Notes: generated by a model not told the origin, from the sequence alone. Shown: positions 51,393 to 60,241, counted from the stretch's first letter. The stretch: 64,000 nucleotides of DNA from an uncultured Spartobacteria bacterium (GCA_938011325.1 CALLUD010000007.1:186001-250000); one strand, 5' to 3'. Numbers and translations are program-made.

Positions 51393-52063
51393 TCGTCGAT
51401 CTGGAAACATCGACCGTTCGCGAGCTCAACGCCGCACTGCACCGGCTCGAGAGCGCCGACGAGACATGGACGGTGAAAAACCCGCGTGGCGCGCATGCGC
51501 TGGCGGTGGGCCTGAACGCTCCCGTGCGTGTCGAAATCATGGGGCATGCCGGCTACTACTGCGCGGGGATGAACCAGCTCGCGACGGTGATTGTCGAAGG
51601 AAACTGCGGCGTTGGCGTGGCGGAAAACATGATGTCGGGTCTCGTGCACGTGAAGGGAAACGCGAGCCAGTCGGCCGGCGCGACGTCGCATGGCGGATTG
51701 CTGATCATCGAGGGGGATGCGGCGGCGCGGTGCGGCATTTCGATGAAGGGCGTGGATATTGTTGTGAAGGGCTCGGTCGGCCATATGAGCGCGTTCATGG
51801 GGCAGGCCGGCAATCTCGTCGTTTGCGGAGATGCCGGAGATGCGCTCGGCGACTCGATTTACGAGGCGAGGCTTTTCGTGCGCGGCCGGGTGGCGAGTCT
51901 CGGCGCGGATTGCGTCGAGAAGGAAATGCGTCCCGAGCACGTCGAGTGGCTCGGGGAAATGCTCGAGCGCACCGGGTGCAACGCGAAGCCCCAGGAATTC
52001 CGCCGCTACGGCTCCGCGCGCAATCTCTACAACTTCCACATCGACCACGCGTCGAGCTATTGA
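51389..52063 (+). CDS. GlxC/MgsB-type GXGXG domain protein
   Basis: 224 aa from ATG 51389, overlapping the glxB stop by 4 nt. It consists of the right-handed GXGXG beta-helix known from the C-terminus of glutamate synthase, with repeated turns such as GNCGVGVAENMMSGLVHVKGNAS, HGGLLIIEGDAAARCGISMKG and GQAGNLVVCGDAGDALGDS. In the GlxBCD/MgsABC enzyme this domain is a separate structural subunit. Confidence 0.92.
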   Translation: MIVDLETSTVRELNAALHRLESADETWTVKNPRGAHALAVGLNAPVRVEIMGHAGYYCAGMNQLATVIVEGNCGVGVAENMMSGLVHVKGNASQSAGATSHGGLLIIEGDAAARCGISMKGVDIVVKGSVGHMSAFMGQAGNLVVCGDAGDALGDSIYEARLFVRGRVASLGADCVEKEMRPEHVEWLGEMLERTGCNAKPQEFRRYGSARNLYNFHIDHASSY

Positions 52064-52065
52064 CG

Positions 52066-53382
52066 ATGAACCAACCTGTGCAGACCGAATCCGCGCTCTT
52101 CGACCGACGGACCATCGCAGAAATCCAGCGCGCGGCCGACGAGGGCATTTACCACATTCGCGGCTGGGGATCGAAACGCCGCCTGCCCCATTTCGACGAT
52201 CTCGTGTTTCTCGGGGCCTCGATGTCGCGCTATCCGCTTGAGGGGTATCGCGAGAAATGCGGGACAAATGTCACGCTCGGCACGCGGTTCGCGAAAAAAC
52301 CGATCGAGCTGGAGATTCCCATCACGATTGCGGGAATGAGTTTTGGCGCGTTGTCGGCCAATGCGAAGGAGGCATTGGGCCGCGGAGCCAGCCAAATGGG
52401 GACTTCCACGACGACCGGTGATGGTGGCATGACGCCGGAGGAGCGAAGCCAGTCGCGAATTCTTGTCTACCAATATCTCCCGTCGCGCTACGGCATGAAC
52501 CCCGACGATCTGCGCAAGGCCGACGCCATCGAGGTCGTGCTCGGGCAGGGCGCAAAACCCGGTGGCGGCGGCATGTTGCTCGGTCAAAAAATCAGCGATC
52601 GCGTTGCCGAGATGCGCACGCTGCCAAAAGGAATCGATCAACGCAGCGCGTGCCGGCATCCCGATTGGACAGGGCCGGATGACCTCGCGATCAAGATCGA
52701 GGAACTTCGCGAGATCACCGATTGGGAGAAGCCGATCTACATCAAGATCGGCGCGTCGCGCACCTACTACGACGTGAAGCTCGCGGTGAAAGCGGGCGCG
52801 GACGTCATTGTGCTCGACGGCATGCAGGGCGGCACCGGCGCGACGCAGGATGTCTTCATCGAGCACGTGGGAATTCCCACTCTCCCGGCATTGCGGCAGG
52901 CCGTGGAGGCACTGCAGGAAATGGGCATGCATCGCAAGGTGCAGCTGATCATTTCCGGCGGAATACGCACGGGTGCCGACGTGGCCAAGGCGCTTGCGAT
53001 GGGTGCCGACGCGGTTTCCATCGGCATGGCGGCCCTCTTCGCACTCGGCTGCAACAGTCCGAAATGGCAGGCCGACTATGAGAAGCTCGGCAGCTCGGCC
53101 GGATTTTTCGACGATTACCCGTCCGGCAAGGACCCGGCTGGAATTTCCACGCAGGACCCCGAGCTCGCCGCGCGACTTGATCCGGTGGAAGGCGGCCGCC
53201 GCCTTGCGAATTACCTTCGCGTTCTCACGTTGGAAACGCAGACCCTGGCGCGCGCCTGCGGCAAATCGCACGTGCACAACCTCGAGCCGGAGGACCTGGC
53301 TGCGCTGACCATCGAGGCCGCCGCGATGGCAAAGCTGCCGCTGGCCGGGACGAACTGGATTCCTGGAAAGGAAACTTTCTAG
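52066..53382 (+). CDS. GlxD/MgsC-type glutamate synthase-like FMN subunit
   Basis: 438 aa from ATG 52066. The FMN/iron-sulfur TIM barrel has ITIAGMSFGALSANAKEALGRG, GQGAKPGGGGMLLG, KIGASRTYYDV and GGTGATQDVF, then ISGGIRTGADVAKALAMGADAVSIG and the C-terminal ARACGKSHVHNLEPEDLAAL. It is the synthase part of N-methylglutamate synthase (MgsC) or the rhizobial GlxD, joining an amine to 2-oxoglutarate. Only 3 nt follow the glxC stop. Whether ammonia or methylamine is used cannot be told from the sequence. Confidence 0.9.
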   Translation: MNQPVQTESALFDRRTIAEIQRAADEGIYHIRGWGSKRRLPHFDDLVFLGASMSRYPLEGYREKCGTNVTLGTRFAKKPIELEIPITIAGMSFGALSANAKEALGRGASQMGTSTTTGDGGMTPEERSQSRILVYQYLPSRYGMNPDDLRKADAIEVVLGQGAKPGGGGMLLGQKISDRVAEMRTLPKGIDQRSACRHPDWTGPDDLAIKIEELREITDWEKPIYIKIGASRTYYDVKLAVKAGADVIVLDGMQGGTGATQDVFIEHVGIPTLPALRQAVEALQEMGMHRKVQLIISGGIRTGADVAKALAMGADAVSIGMAALFALGCNSPKWQADYEKLGSSAGFFDDYPSGKDPAGISTQDPELAARLDPVEGGRRLANYLRVLTLETQTLARACGKSHVHNLEPEDLAALTIEAAAMAKLPLAGTNWIPGKETF

Positions 53383-53459
53383 GCAGCTTCGAGGTGCAAT
53401 GCCTCCCGGGACTTGCCGGTCCTGGCATGAGAGGCAGCAGGATCAAGCCAGGTCCGCAA

Positions 53460-54728
53460 CTAGGGCCGATCTTTCAAAACCGGGATCTCGAGTTCGTCGA
53501 TCACGTTTCCTGCATGATCGACGACAACGATCTTCTTGCTGTCTGGGGTGATGGTGACGATCAAACCGTGACGGACGGATGCGGCCTTCTCCAGATACCA
53601 GGTCGCCTCGGGATCGTGAACAGGGCGCGGTTCGACACCCCAACATCCGTCTCCGATATAGACGATGCCGGTCGGATCTTCCCTGCCGTCTCGAATCGGA
53701 ACCGTCCGTTTGAACGTGTGGTCATCGTGTTCGAATGCCACCTGCACGCCATTGGACTCGAAGATGGGAACCCAATGTTCGCGCACGGCCTGGCTGTTGC
53801 CCTTGTCGAACTCTCGATGGGAAGGATACGCCGGAACGTGATAAACCGGGATGAGATGCGGGCGTTTGCGCCGTTGCTCAATCGTTTCCTTCATCCACTT
53901 TGTCTGTTCTCCCTCGATCGGATTCGAGTGGGCTGTGTCGCCGAGCACGAAACTGAGATAATCGCCGAAATCGAGGACGCCATAGCCTTGCGATGGGAAT
54001 GCGAAGAACTGGTAGAAGAAGGGTGCGTGCTCTCGCCGACCTTTCTCATCCTTCATTTCATCATGGTAGCGCCCGCCCAGCACTTCGTGATTTCCGATGG
54101 CGGCAACGATCGGAAGCACGCGTCCGTCTTCGGTGACAAGCGTGTTCAAGTTGCCCTCGAACCACTCCTCCCAGCGGCTCGAATTCTCGATCTTTCCGTC
54201 GGCATACGCGAGGTCACCGCCCCAGACGATGAATTCCGGATTGTAGGCCATGACAGTGCGGTTCATTTCCTCGAGCCACTCCCTGCGGTGGCGTGTGTCT
54301 CCGCCGGCTGCGAACGTGAGTGGGCGGTCGAGAGTCGCCGGCGCGGTGCGAAAGTAGTAAACCCTTGAGTTCTGTCCTCCTCGGAACTCGTATTCGGTTC
54401 CGGGTTTCAAATTCTTCAACTCGATGCGATCGAACTTCCGATCGCTGTTCGGAAAGTCATGACGCGTAGCGGGGAACGCCTTCCAGGTTGTCGCGCCTCG
54501 TGGCCTCGCCTCGATTCTCGCCGGTTCCTTCAGTTCGCCGGGCCTGCGGTGCCAGTCGATTGTCATGGTCGTGGTGGGGTCGTCCTGCCAGGTAAGCAGC
54601 ACGCCGGCCGGCGGCTCCGGCAGGACGTCCTGGGTGGCGCCGGTGGATTGTGCGTGGACGGGTGCGAGCAGGGTGCCAATTGCCAGGAGGGAGAGAAAAA
54701 TGCGGGAGCGGAGTCGGAAGGTCTGCAT
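53460..54728 (-). CDS. Exported purple acid phosphatase-like metallophosphoesterase
   Basis: 422 aa from ATG 54728 (a TTG 3 codons earlier is possible). Signal peptide (IFLSLLAIGTLLAPVHA), an FN3-like N-terminal domain (about residues 40-130), then a calcineurin-type core: AAGGDTRH, WGGDLAYADG, AIGNHEVLGG, VYHVPAYPSH and EHDDHTFKRT. The dimetal ligands are in place; the last motif is E-H-x-D-H instead of G-H-x-H. It likely releases phosphate from organic esters outside the cytoplasm. It converges on glxD. Confidence 0.9.
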   Translation of the reverse strand: MQTFRLRSRIFLSLLAIGTLLAPVHAQSTGATQDVLPEPPAGVLLTWQDDPTTTMTIDWHRRPGELKEPARIEARPRGATTWKAFPATRHDFPNSDRKFDRIELKNLKPGTEYEFRGGQNSRVYYFRTAPATLDRPLTFAAGGDTRHRREWLEEMNRTVMAYNPEFIVWGGDLAYADGKIENSSRWEEWFEGNLNTLVTEDGRVLPIVAAIGNHEVLGGRYHDEMKDEKGRREHAPFFYQFFAFPSQGYGVLDFGDYLSFVLGDTAHSNPIEGEQTKWMKETIEQRRKRPHLIPVYHVPAYPSHREFDKGNSQAVREHWVPIFESNGVQVAFEHDDHTFKRTVPIRDGREDPTGIVYIGDGCWGVEPRPVHDPEATWYLEKAASVRHGLIVTITPDSKKIVVVDHAGNVIDELEIPVLKDRP

Positions 54729-55019
54729 GGGATCCAATGCCTGGTTCAGCAGTCCAAAACGGACGTTGAGCCGGCTGAAGATGGGCGGAGTTAGGAAAGG
54801 TCGAACGAAGGGGACACCGTCGTCGGGTGCCGCGTCTTGTCAGGACTCTTGAAGCGTCGGGCGGAGCGAAAACGGGTGGAAGTTGATGCGGAGACCGCGA
54901 AAGCCGTTGGGGGAGGTTGGATCATGCAGGCGTCTTCGAGTGGTGGCAAGACGTGTTTGAATCGATGAGACAGGCTCACGGGACAGCCTGAGCCTGCACG
55001 GGGGCGTGGCCTGTGCTGC
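54729..55019. other. 291-bp intergenic region with hairpin
   Basis: No convincing gene. An 8-bp inverted repeat CAGGCTCA / TGAGCCTG (54971-54978 and 54989-54996) lies 24 nt past the XRE-cupin stop and could end that transcript. The promoter of the phosphatase gene must lie to the left but is not clear. Confidence 0.45.
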
Positions 55020-55631
55020 TCAGCTGACGTTGCTAATGATACTCAGAAAGCGGACGGGTGTGCCGGTCACCGAGACCGGGCCGTGCTCATACATTGCGTC
55101 GAAATAGAGACTGTCGCCCGGCTCCATGCGGAAGGTCTTGTCCGCGTGCCGGTAGACCATCTTGCCTTCGAGCAGAAAAAGAAACTCCTGGCCGGGATGC
55201 TTGAAGATGTTCTTCGCAGGATCGATTTTCTTCTCTTCGATCGTCATCAAATACGTCTCGAAGTGCTTCTCGAACGGCAGGCCGAACGCGAGGCTCTCGT
55301 AACTGTGGCCGATCTTCGATCCGCGGCCGACGATCGGTTTGCGCTCCGATTTTTTGACCAGCACCGCGCGGGCCAGAGTATCGTTTGTGTCGAACAGTGC
55401 GCCGACCTGGACTCCGAGTGCTGATGCGATGCGGGTGAGCGTCGAGACCGGGCAGGAGACCTTGCCGTTTTCGATCTTGGAAAGCTGACCCTTTGTGAGG
55501 CGCGCCTCTTCGGCGAGCTGGTTCAGGGTGACGTCCCGCTCCATTCGGAGGGAGCGGATCTTTTTGCCGATTTGCTGCTCGATCGAATCCACAGGGGATT
55601 CCGACGATAAAGTTCGGGCAAAATCGTGCAT
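55020..55631 (-). CDS. XRE-family regulator with cupin domain
   Basis: 203 aa. An HTH_3 domain (about residues 18-75: IGKKIRSLRMERDVTLNQLAEEARLTKGQLSKIENGK in outline) is joined to a C-terminal cupin barrel (HPGQEFLFLLEGKMVYRHADKTFRMEPGDSLYFDA, about 140-185). Such proteins repress amine, polyamine or amino-acid genes and sense the ligand in the cupin. Its place inside the GlnT-GlxBCD-AmtB region makes it the likely local regulator. Confidence 0.9.
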   Translation of the reverse strand: MHDFARTLSSESPVDSIEQQIGKKIRSLRMERDVTLNQLAEEARLTKGQLSKIENGKVSCPVSTLTRIASALGVQVGALFDTNDTLARAVLVKKSERKPIVGRGSKIGHSYESLAFGLPFEKHFETYLMTIEEKKIDPAKNIFKHPGQEFLFLLEGKMVYRHADKTFRMEPGDSLYFDAMYEHGPVSVTGTPVRFLSIISNVS

Positions 55632-55640
55632 ATCAAAAAA

Positions 55641-55676
55641 TTACGCCCGGTCGGAGTGGGACCGGCCGGGCGCAGT
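55641..55676 (-). terminator. Rho-independent terminator of the amtB transcript
   Basis: Read on the minus strand: a GC-rich stem with arms CGCCCGG...GGTC and GACCGGGCG, a 4-nt bulge and a 7-nt loop, followed by TAATTTTTT. It lies just after the 53-aa gene and before the XRE-cupin gene, so it ends the amtB-small protein mRNA. Confidence 0.7.
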
Positions 55677-55696
55677 GAGTGAACTCCGACTTGGAA

Positions 55697-55858
55697 TCAG
55701 GAGTGTTTGATGAGGTAGGCCTTTACGACCAGGTAAACCATGATGGCGGCCGAAAGGATCGTCATTGCGTAAAGGAAGCCGGGACTGTCCGCGAAGCTGT
55801 AGATGGCACCCTTCGCGTTGATGAAATCCTCGGCTCCTTTGAATGGGCTGACGTTCAT
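55697..55858 (-). CDS. 53-aa single-helix membrane protein beside AmtB
   Basis: ATG 55858 to TGA 55697 encodes 53 residues: a polar N-terminus (MNVSPFKGAEDFINAKGAIY), then one membrane helix (AMTILSAAIMVYLVVKAYLI) and a short basic end. It starts 36 nt after the amtB stop and is followed directly by a strong terminator, so it is the second gene of a bicistronic amtB mRNA. I do not recognise a family. It may be a small partner of the transporter. No clear ribosome-binding site. Confidence 0.6.
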   Translation of the reverse strand: MNVSPFKGAEDFINAKGAIYSFADSPGFLYAMTILSAAIMVYLVVKAYLIKHS

Positions 55859-55894
55859 AGCGTAATGATTTTGGTTTTGGTTGCGTGAACTGAA

Positions 55895-57301
55895 TCAGGA
55901 CTCGGTGGCAAGCTTCGTGACTGTGGCCGGCGCGCCTGCGGGCGTCGGAAGCTCGGGATCGGGCACCTTGATGGCACCGGTTTCCGGATAGGCGCCGATT
56001 CCGCAATCGAGAAGGTCGAGACCTTCGATTTCTTCTTCCTTCGAGACCCGCAGCGCGCCGCACTTGCTCAGCACCCAGGAAAGGCCAAGGCCGGGCAGGA
56101 ACCCGAGGATCACACAGCAGATCAGCGAGCAGATGAGCTGGCCGTGGAAGGTGATGGGCGGATAACCCTCACCCTGCACATAGCCAGCTGCGAAGATGCC
56201 CACGAGGATCGTGCCGAGGAATCCGCAGCAGCCGTGCACGGCGACCGCGCCCACGACGTCGTCGACTTTGAATTTCTCAATAAGCTTCGCGAACTTTGGC
56301 ATCATCCAGGCTCCGAAGAAAGCGATCGGAATCACCAGCACGGGCGCGTAGAGATCCATTCCGGCGGCGGAAGTGATGATTCCCGCGAGACCGCCCGACA
56401 TCGTAAAGAACGGATCGCCCTTCGACGCCACGTAGGCTCCGACGAATCCGGCGCTCAGTGCCAGGAAGGTGTTGCAACCGATCGAGGCGAGCGTCATTGG
56501 CGTGCCGTAGATCGTGATGACGCCGGTTTGCTCGGGCAGCATGATCGCGCAGGCCGCGAGAAACCCGAAGAACCCGACGTAGATGCACATCAAGCCAATC
56601 AGGGTGAGCGGCAGGTTGTGCGGCAGAATGGGAATGGATTTTCCATCGACCCACCGGCCGATGCGCGGACCGAGGATGATCAGCACACCGAGCGTGAAGA
56701 AGCCGGCGACGCCGTGCACGACCGAGGAGCACCCGAAATCGTGATAGCCGAGCTTGGTGGTGAACCAGCCGGTGTAATGCCAGCCCCATGCTGCGGCGAT
56801 AACCCAGAGGACGCTGCCCAGAACCAGCGCGAGGATGAGGAACCCGCCCATTTTGATGCGCTCGATGACGGCGCCCGACATGATTGAGCCGGTGGTCATC
56901 GCAAACAGTGCGAAGGCAAACATGAACACCGGCGTGAGGTGATCCGAAACGTTTGGCCCAAGCGCCTCCGCCCAAGGCAGGGCGGCATTGGCCAGACCAA
57001 GCAGGGTGCCGTTATCCTCACTCAAGCCCTCGGGGCTCATCCAGGGCCCGAAAATCGGCCCGGCCACCGGCCAGAGTGGAAAGGCGTTGTAGACCCAGAA
57101 TCCCACGAGGAAGAATCCGAGACCCACGCTGGCTACCGTGAGAAGGTTCTTCGTCATGGTAGCCATTACATTCTTCGTGCGTGCGACGCCTCCCTCATAG
57201 GCGAGGAATCCCACGTGAATCATGAGCATGACTACGGACGCCCAATAGTAGAACTGCTCCGAAACGAACACCCCTAGAAACGCTACCGCTTCATCTTCCA
57301 T
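55895..57301 (-). CDS. amtB: Ammonium transporter AmtB
   Basis: 468 aa with 11 membrane helices. The twin pore histidines occur in CSSVVHGVAGF and VAVHGCCGFLG, and the Amt signature region includes DDVVGAVAVHGC. The C-terminal cytoplasmic tail (RVSKEEEIEGLDLLDCGIGAYPE) keeps the regulatory GLD-x-x-x-x-G-x-x-AY motif contacted by PII proteins. It brings ammonium into the cell, and fits a region rich in ammonium-releasing amine enzymes. A candidate sigma-54 promoter lies upstream. Confidence 0.95.
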   Translation of the reverse strand: MEDEAVAFLGVFVSEQFYYWASVVMLMIHVGFLAYEGGVARTKNVMATMTKNLLTVASVGLGFFLVGFWVYNAFPLWPVAGPIFGPWMSPEGLSEDNGTLLGLANAALPWAEALGPNVSDHLTPVFMFAFALFAMTTGSIMSGAVIERIKMGGFLILALVLGSVLWVIAAAWGWHYTGWFTTKLGYHDFGCSSVVHGVAGFFTLGVLIILGPRIGRWVDGKSIPILPHNLPLTLIGLMCIYVGFFGFLAACAIMLPEQTGVITIYGTPMTLASIGCNTFLALSAGFVGAYVASKGDPFFTMSGGLAGIITSAAGMDLYAPVLVIPIAFFGAWMMPKFAKLIEKFKVDDVVGAVAVHGCCGFLGTILVGIFAAGYVQGEGYPPITFHGQLICSLICCVILGFLPGLGLSWVLSKCGALRVSKEEEIEGLDLLDCGIGAYPETGAIKVPDPELPTPAGAPATVTKLATES

Positions 57302-57370
57302 CGATCATACCTCGGTTGATTTTCTTGCTTTGGGCCACGGAGGCAAAACCTCCCGGCAAGAGGCATGTCC

Positions 57371-57386
57371 AGCACGTTGCATGCCA
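57371..57386 (-). promoter_or_regulatory. Candidate sigma-54 promoter of amtB
   Basis: On the minus strand TGGCATGCAACGTGCT keeps the invariant GG-N10-GC spacing of -24/-12 promoters and matches 10 of 12 conserved consensus positions. The -12 GC is about 70 nt before the amtB ATG. Nitrogen-regulated amtB genes often use sigma-54. Confidence 0.5.
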
Positions 57387-57427
57387 CGATACTTTTGTTT
57401 CCTGATTTCGCGGAGTGCGAGCGGAGG

Positions 57428-57964
57428 TCAGGATTCGGGCAGCCAGGGATCTTCGGCGATGCCGCTGAGGTGGTTCTGCCAGCGCGCGATCGTGAAGAGA
57501 AAATCGGAGAGGCGATTCAGGTAGGCGAGGGAAACAGGGGACAGGGGTTCGCGGAGCGACAATTGTGTGGCGAAACGCTCAGCGCGTCGGCAGATCGCGC
57601 GCGCTGTGTGCAGGTGAGCCGCGGCAGGATGACCCGTGGGGAGAATGAAGCTCGTCAATCCGGGCAAAACGGCCGTCATTTGGTCGATCTGGGCTTCCAG
57701 CCAAGTGATTTCCCGATCGCCGACCCGGAGGGTCGCAGGGTTCCGCGTTGCGAAGTCGGCACCTGCCTGGAAAAGCTGAATCTGCACCTCGCGAAGCAAC
57801 CCGGAAACCTCCGGGGCGGCGCCTGAAGCCCGCGCGAGGCCGATGGCGGCATTCAGTTCATCGAGGGTTCCCAGCACTTCGAAGCGAAGGTCGGCCTTCG
57901 ACAGTCGTTCGCCGGAGTAGAGGCCCGTGGTTCCGCGGTCGCCGGTGCGTGTGTAGATTTTCAT
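57428..57964 (-). CDS. Cob(I)alamin adenosyltransferase, PduO type
   Basis: 178 aa. The start KIYTRTGDRGTTGLYSGERLSKAD is the ATP-binding signature, with LGTLDELNAAIGLAR and RAICRRAERFATQLS later; these include the conserved Arg and Asp of PduO/MMAB enzymes. It makes adenosylcobalamin. Divergent from eutB over about 110 nt, which fits directly: ethanolamine ammonia-lyase needs adenosylcobalamin. Confidence 0.93.
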   Translation of the reverse strand: MKIYTRTGDRGTTGLYSGERLSKADLRFEVLGTLDELNAAIGLARASGAAPEVSGLLREVQIQLFQAGADFATRNPATLRVGDREITWLEAQIDQMTAVLPGLTSFILPTGHPAAAHLHTARAICRRAERFATQLSLREPLSPVSLAYLNRLSDFLFTIARWQNHLSGIAEDPWLPES

Positions 57965-58073
57965 GGGTGGTTTCTCCGGAGGAAATGGAGGTTTGCCTGG
58001 CGATGGGCTGTGGCATGCGATGTGCTGGATGGGACAGCAGGCGGTTTCGAGCCGCAGGAATCATGCACGACCC

Positions 58074-59480
58074 ATGGCATACCATCTTGCTCTCGGCTCC
58101 CGCAATTTCTCGTTTGCCGACCTGAAGGACCTGCTCGCGAAGGCGACGCCGCTGCGCTCGGGAGATCAGCTCGCCGGCGTTGGCGCGGCGAGCGCCGAGG
58201 AGCGCGTGGCCGCGCAGATGCGGCTCGCCGAGGTGCCGCTCCAGACGTTTCTCGAAGAACCGGTCATTCCCTACGAGGAGGACGAGGTCACGCGACTCAT
58301 TCTCGACAGGCACGATCGCGAGGCTTTCGCGCCGATCGCCGGGATGACCGTCGGTGAATTTCGCGAATGGCTTCTCGACTACGACACCGATGGCAGGGTG
58401 CTCGCTGCCGTGGCGTCGGGAATCACCCCGGAAATGGCCGCGGCCGTGAGCAAGATCATGAGCAATCAGGACTTGATCCTGGTCGCGTCGAAGACTCGCG
58501 TTGTCACGCGCTTTCGAAACACGATCGGTCTTCCTGGCCGGCTCAGTGTGCGGCTCCAGCCGAATCATCCGACGGACGATCCCAAAGGCATCGCGGCATC
58601 CATCCTTGACGGGCTCCTCTTCGGATGCGGCGACGCGACGATTGGAATCAATCCCGCAACGGATAATCCCGCCGCGGTTGCCTCGTTGATGCGACTGATG
58701 GACCGCATCATCACCGAATACGAGATTCCCACGCAGAGCTGTGTGCTTACCCACGTGACGACGACGATGCAGTGCATGGAACGTGGCGAGCCCGTGGACC
58801 TTGTTTTTCAATCCATCGCTGGCACCGAGGCGGCGAACCGGAGCTTTGGAATCTCACTGGCGCTGCTCGCCGAGGCCCGCCAGATGGCGCTGGAGCTCAA
58901 GCGCTACACGATCGGCGACAACGTGATGTATTTTGAAACGGGCCAGGGCTCGTGCCTGTCTGCAAATGGGCACCATGGCGTTGACCAGCAGACGCTCGAA
59001 GCACGAGCCTACGCGGTGGCGCGAGCGTTTTCGCCATTGCTCGTGAACACGGTCGTCGGATTCATCGGCCCGGAATACCTCTACGACGGCAAACAGATCA
59101 TCCGTGCCGGGCTGGAGGACCATTTCTGCGGAAAATTGCTCGGTGTGCCGATGGGCTGCGACATTTGCTACACGAACCATGCCGAGGCGGATCAGGACGA
59201 CATGGACAATCTGTTGACGCTTCTCGGCGCAGCGGGCTGCAACTTCATCATGGGCATCCCGGGAGCGGACGACATCATGCTGAACTACCAGTCGACCTCC
59301 TTTCACGACAGCCATTACCTGCGGCAGGTGCTGGGGTTGAGGCCGGCGCCGGAGTTCGAGGCGTGGCTGGAAAAGATGCGCATTTTCGGCGAGGGCAATC
59401 GGCTGGAGTTCATTCCCGAGCGGCACGCTCTGCTCAGCGGAGGACCGTTTTCTCAACAGCAGGCGGAGCTGGCGGTGTAA
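58074..59480 (+). CDS. eutB: Ethanolamine ammonia-lyase large subunit EutB
   Basis: 468 aa from ATG 58074, chosen since it gives the family start LGSRNFSFADLKDLLAKATPLRSGDQLAGV; the frame is open upstream. Substrate-site and barrel blocks: GRLSVRLQPNHPTDDPKGI, FETGQGSCLSANGHHGVDQQT, GCDICYTNHAEADQDD and GIPGADDIMLNYQSTSFHD. It forms acetaldehyde and ammonia from ethanolamine with adenosylcobalamin. Overlaps eutC by 1 nt (TAATG). Confidence 0.96.
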   Translation: MAYHLALGSRNFSFADLKDLLAKATPLRSGDQLAGVGAASAEERVAAQMRLAEVPLQTFLEEPVIPYEEDEVTRLILDRHDREAFAPIAGMTVGEFREWLLDYDTDGRVLAAVASGITPEMAAAVSKIMSNQDLILVASKTRVVTRFRNTIGLPGRLSVRLQPNHPTDDPKGIAASILDGLLFGCGDATIGINPATDNPAAVASLMRLMDRIITEYEIPTQSCVLTHVTTTMQCMERGEPVDLVFQSIAGTEAANRSFGISLALLAEARQMALELKRYTIGDNVMYFETGQGSCLSANGHHGVDQQTLEARAYAVARAFSPLLVNTVVGFIGPEYLYDGKQIIRAGLEDHFCGKLLGVPMGCDICYTNHAEADQDDMDNLLTLLGAAGCNFIMGIPGADDIMLNYQSTSFHDSHYLRQVLGLRPAPEFEAWLEKMRIFGEGNRLEFIPERHALLSGGPFSQQQAELAV

Positions 59481-60241
59481 TGGGGTGGGAGCACCTGCGG
59501 GCGTTCACGGCGGCAAGGATCGCCCTCGGACGGGCAGGGGGCAGCCTGCCGACGGCGCCGCTGCTCGACTTTCGGCTGTCCCACGCACGAGCGCGTGATG
59601 CGGTGCTGGCACCCTTCGATCCTGAAGCACTCGCTGCGACGCTTTCGGAGACCGGTCACGAGGTCGTCGTCGTCGAGAGTCAGGCGAGGGATCGCGCGCA
59701 GTATTTGCAGCGACCGGACCTTGGCCGACGACTCTCCGATGCGTCGCGTGACCGACTGCTGGATCTCGCATCCACGCCCCCTGCGGATCTGGTGATCATC
59801 GCATCGGACGGGCTCTCCACGCTCGCCGCCATGGCGCAATGTGCGCCGTTGCTGAAGCGGCTGCTTCCACTGCTGAAGGACGACGGCTGGACCCTCGCGC
59901 CGATTGTGGTGGTCCGCCACGGCCGGGTGGCGATCCAGGACGAAATCGGCGGTCTGCTCGGAGCGAAGCTCTCGCTCATGCTGCTGGGGGAACGCCCGGG
60001 TCTTTGTTCGCCGGACAGCCTGGGTGCTTATTTCACGTATGCGCCGATGCCGGGAAAATCCGATGCCGACCGCAATTGTGTCTCGAACATCCGCCCCGAA
60101 GGCCTGCCCCTTGACCGCGCAGCGACGAAACTTGCGGCTCTCCTTGCCTCGTCAAGAAGGCTGGGCCTTAGCGGCGTGAAACTGAAGGATGAGATACCGC
60201 TTGTCTCCGATATCCGGAGCGCAGCGAAACTGGAGACATGA
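59480..60241 (+). CDS. eutC: Ethanolamine ammonia-lyase small subunit EutC
   Basis: 253 aa from ATG 59480. EutC features: LLDFRLSHARARDAV, the cobalamin-contact blocks LVIIASDGLSTLA and VVVRHGRVAIQDEIGGLLGAKLSLMLLGERPGLCSPDSLGAYFTY in order, and NCVSNIRPEGLPLDRAATKL. It binds the lower face of cobalamin in the EutBC complex. No microcompartment shell, EutA reactivase, or aldehyde dehydrogenase genes are near, so the lyase seems to serve nitrogen supply. Confidence 0.95.
   Translation: MGWEHLRAFTAARIALGRAGGSLPTAPLLDFRLSHARARDAVLAPFDPEALAATLSETGHEVVVVESQARDRAQYLQRPDLGRRLSDASRDRLLDLASTPPADLVIIASDGLSTLAAMAQCAPLLKRLLPLLKDDGWTLAPIVVVRHGRVAIQDEIGGLLGAKLSLMLLGERPGLCSPDSLGAYFTYAPMPGKSDADRNCVSNIRPEGLPLDRAATKLAALLASSRRLGLSGVKLKDEIPLVSDIRSAAKLET

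Noticed and set aside
51466..52065. N-terminal extension of the GlxD frame over glxC
   Set aside because: The extension is read in a different frame of glxC with Arg/Gly-rich text; GlxD homology begins at ATG 52066.
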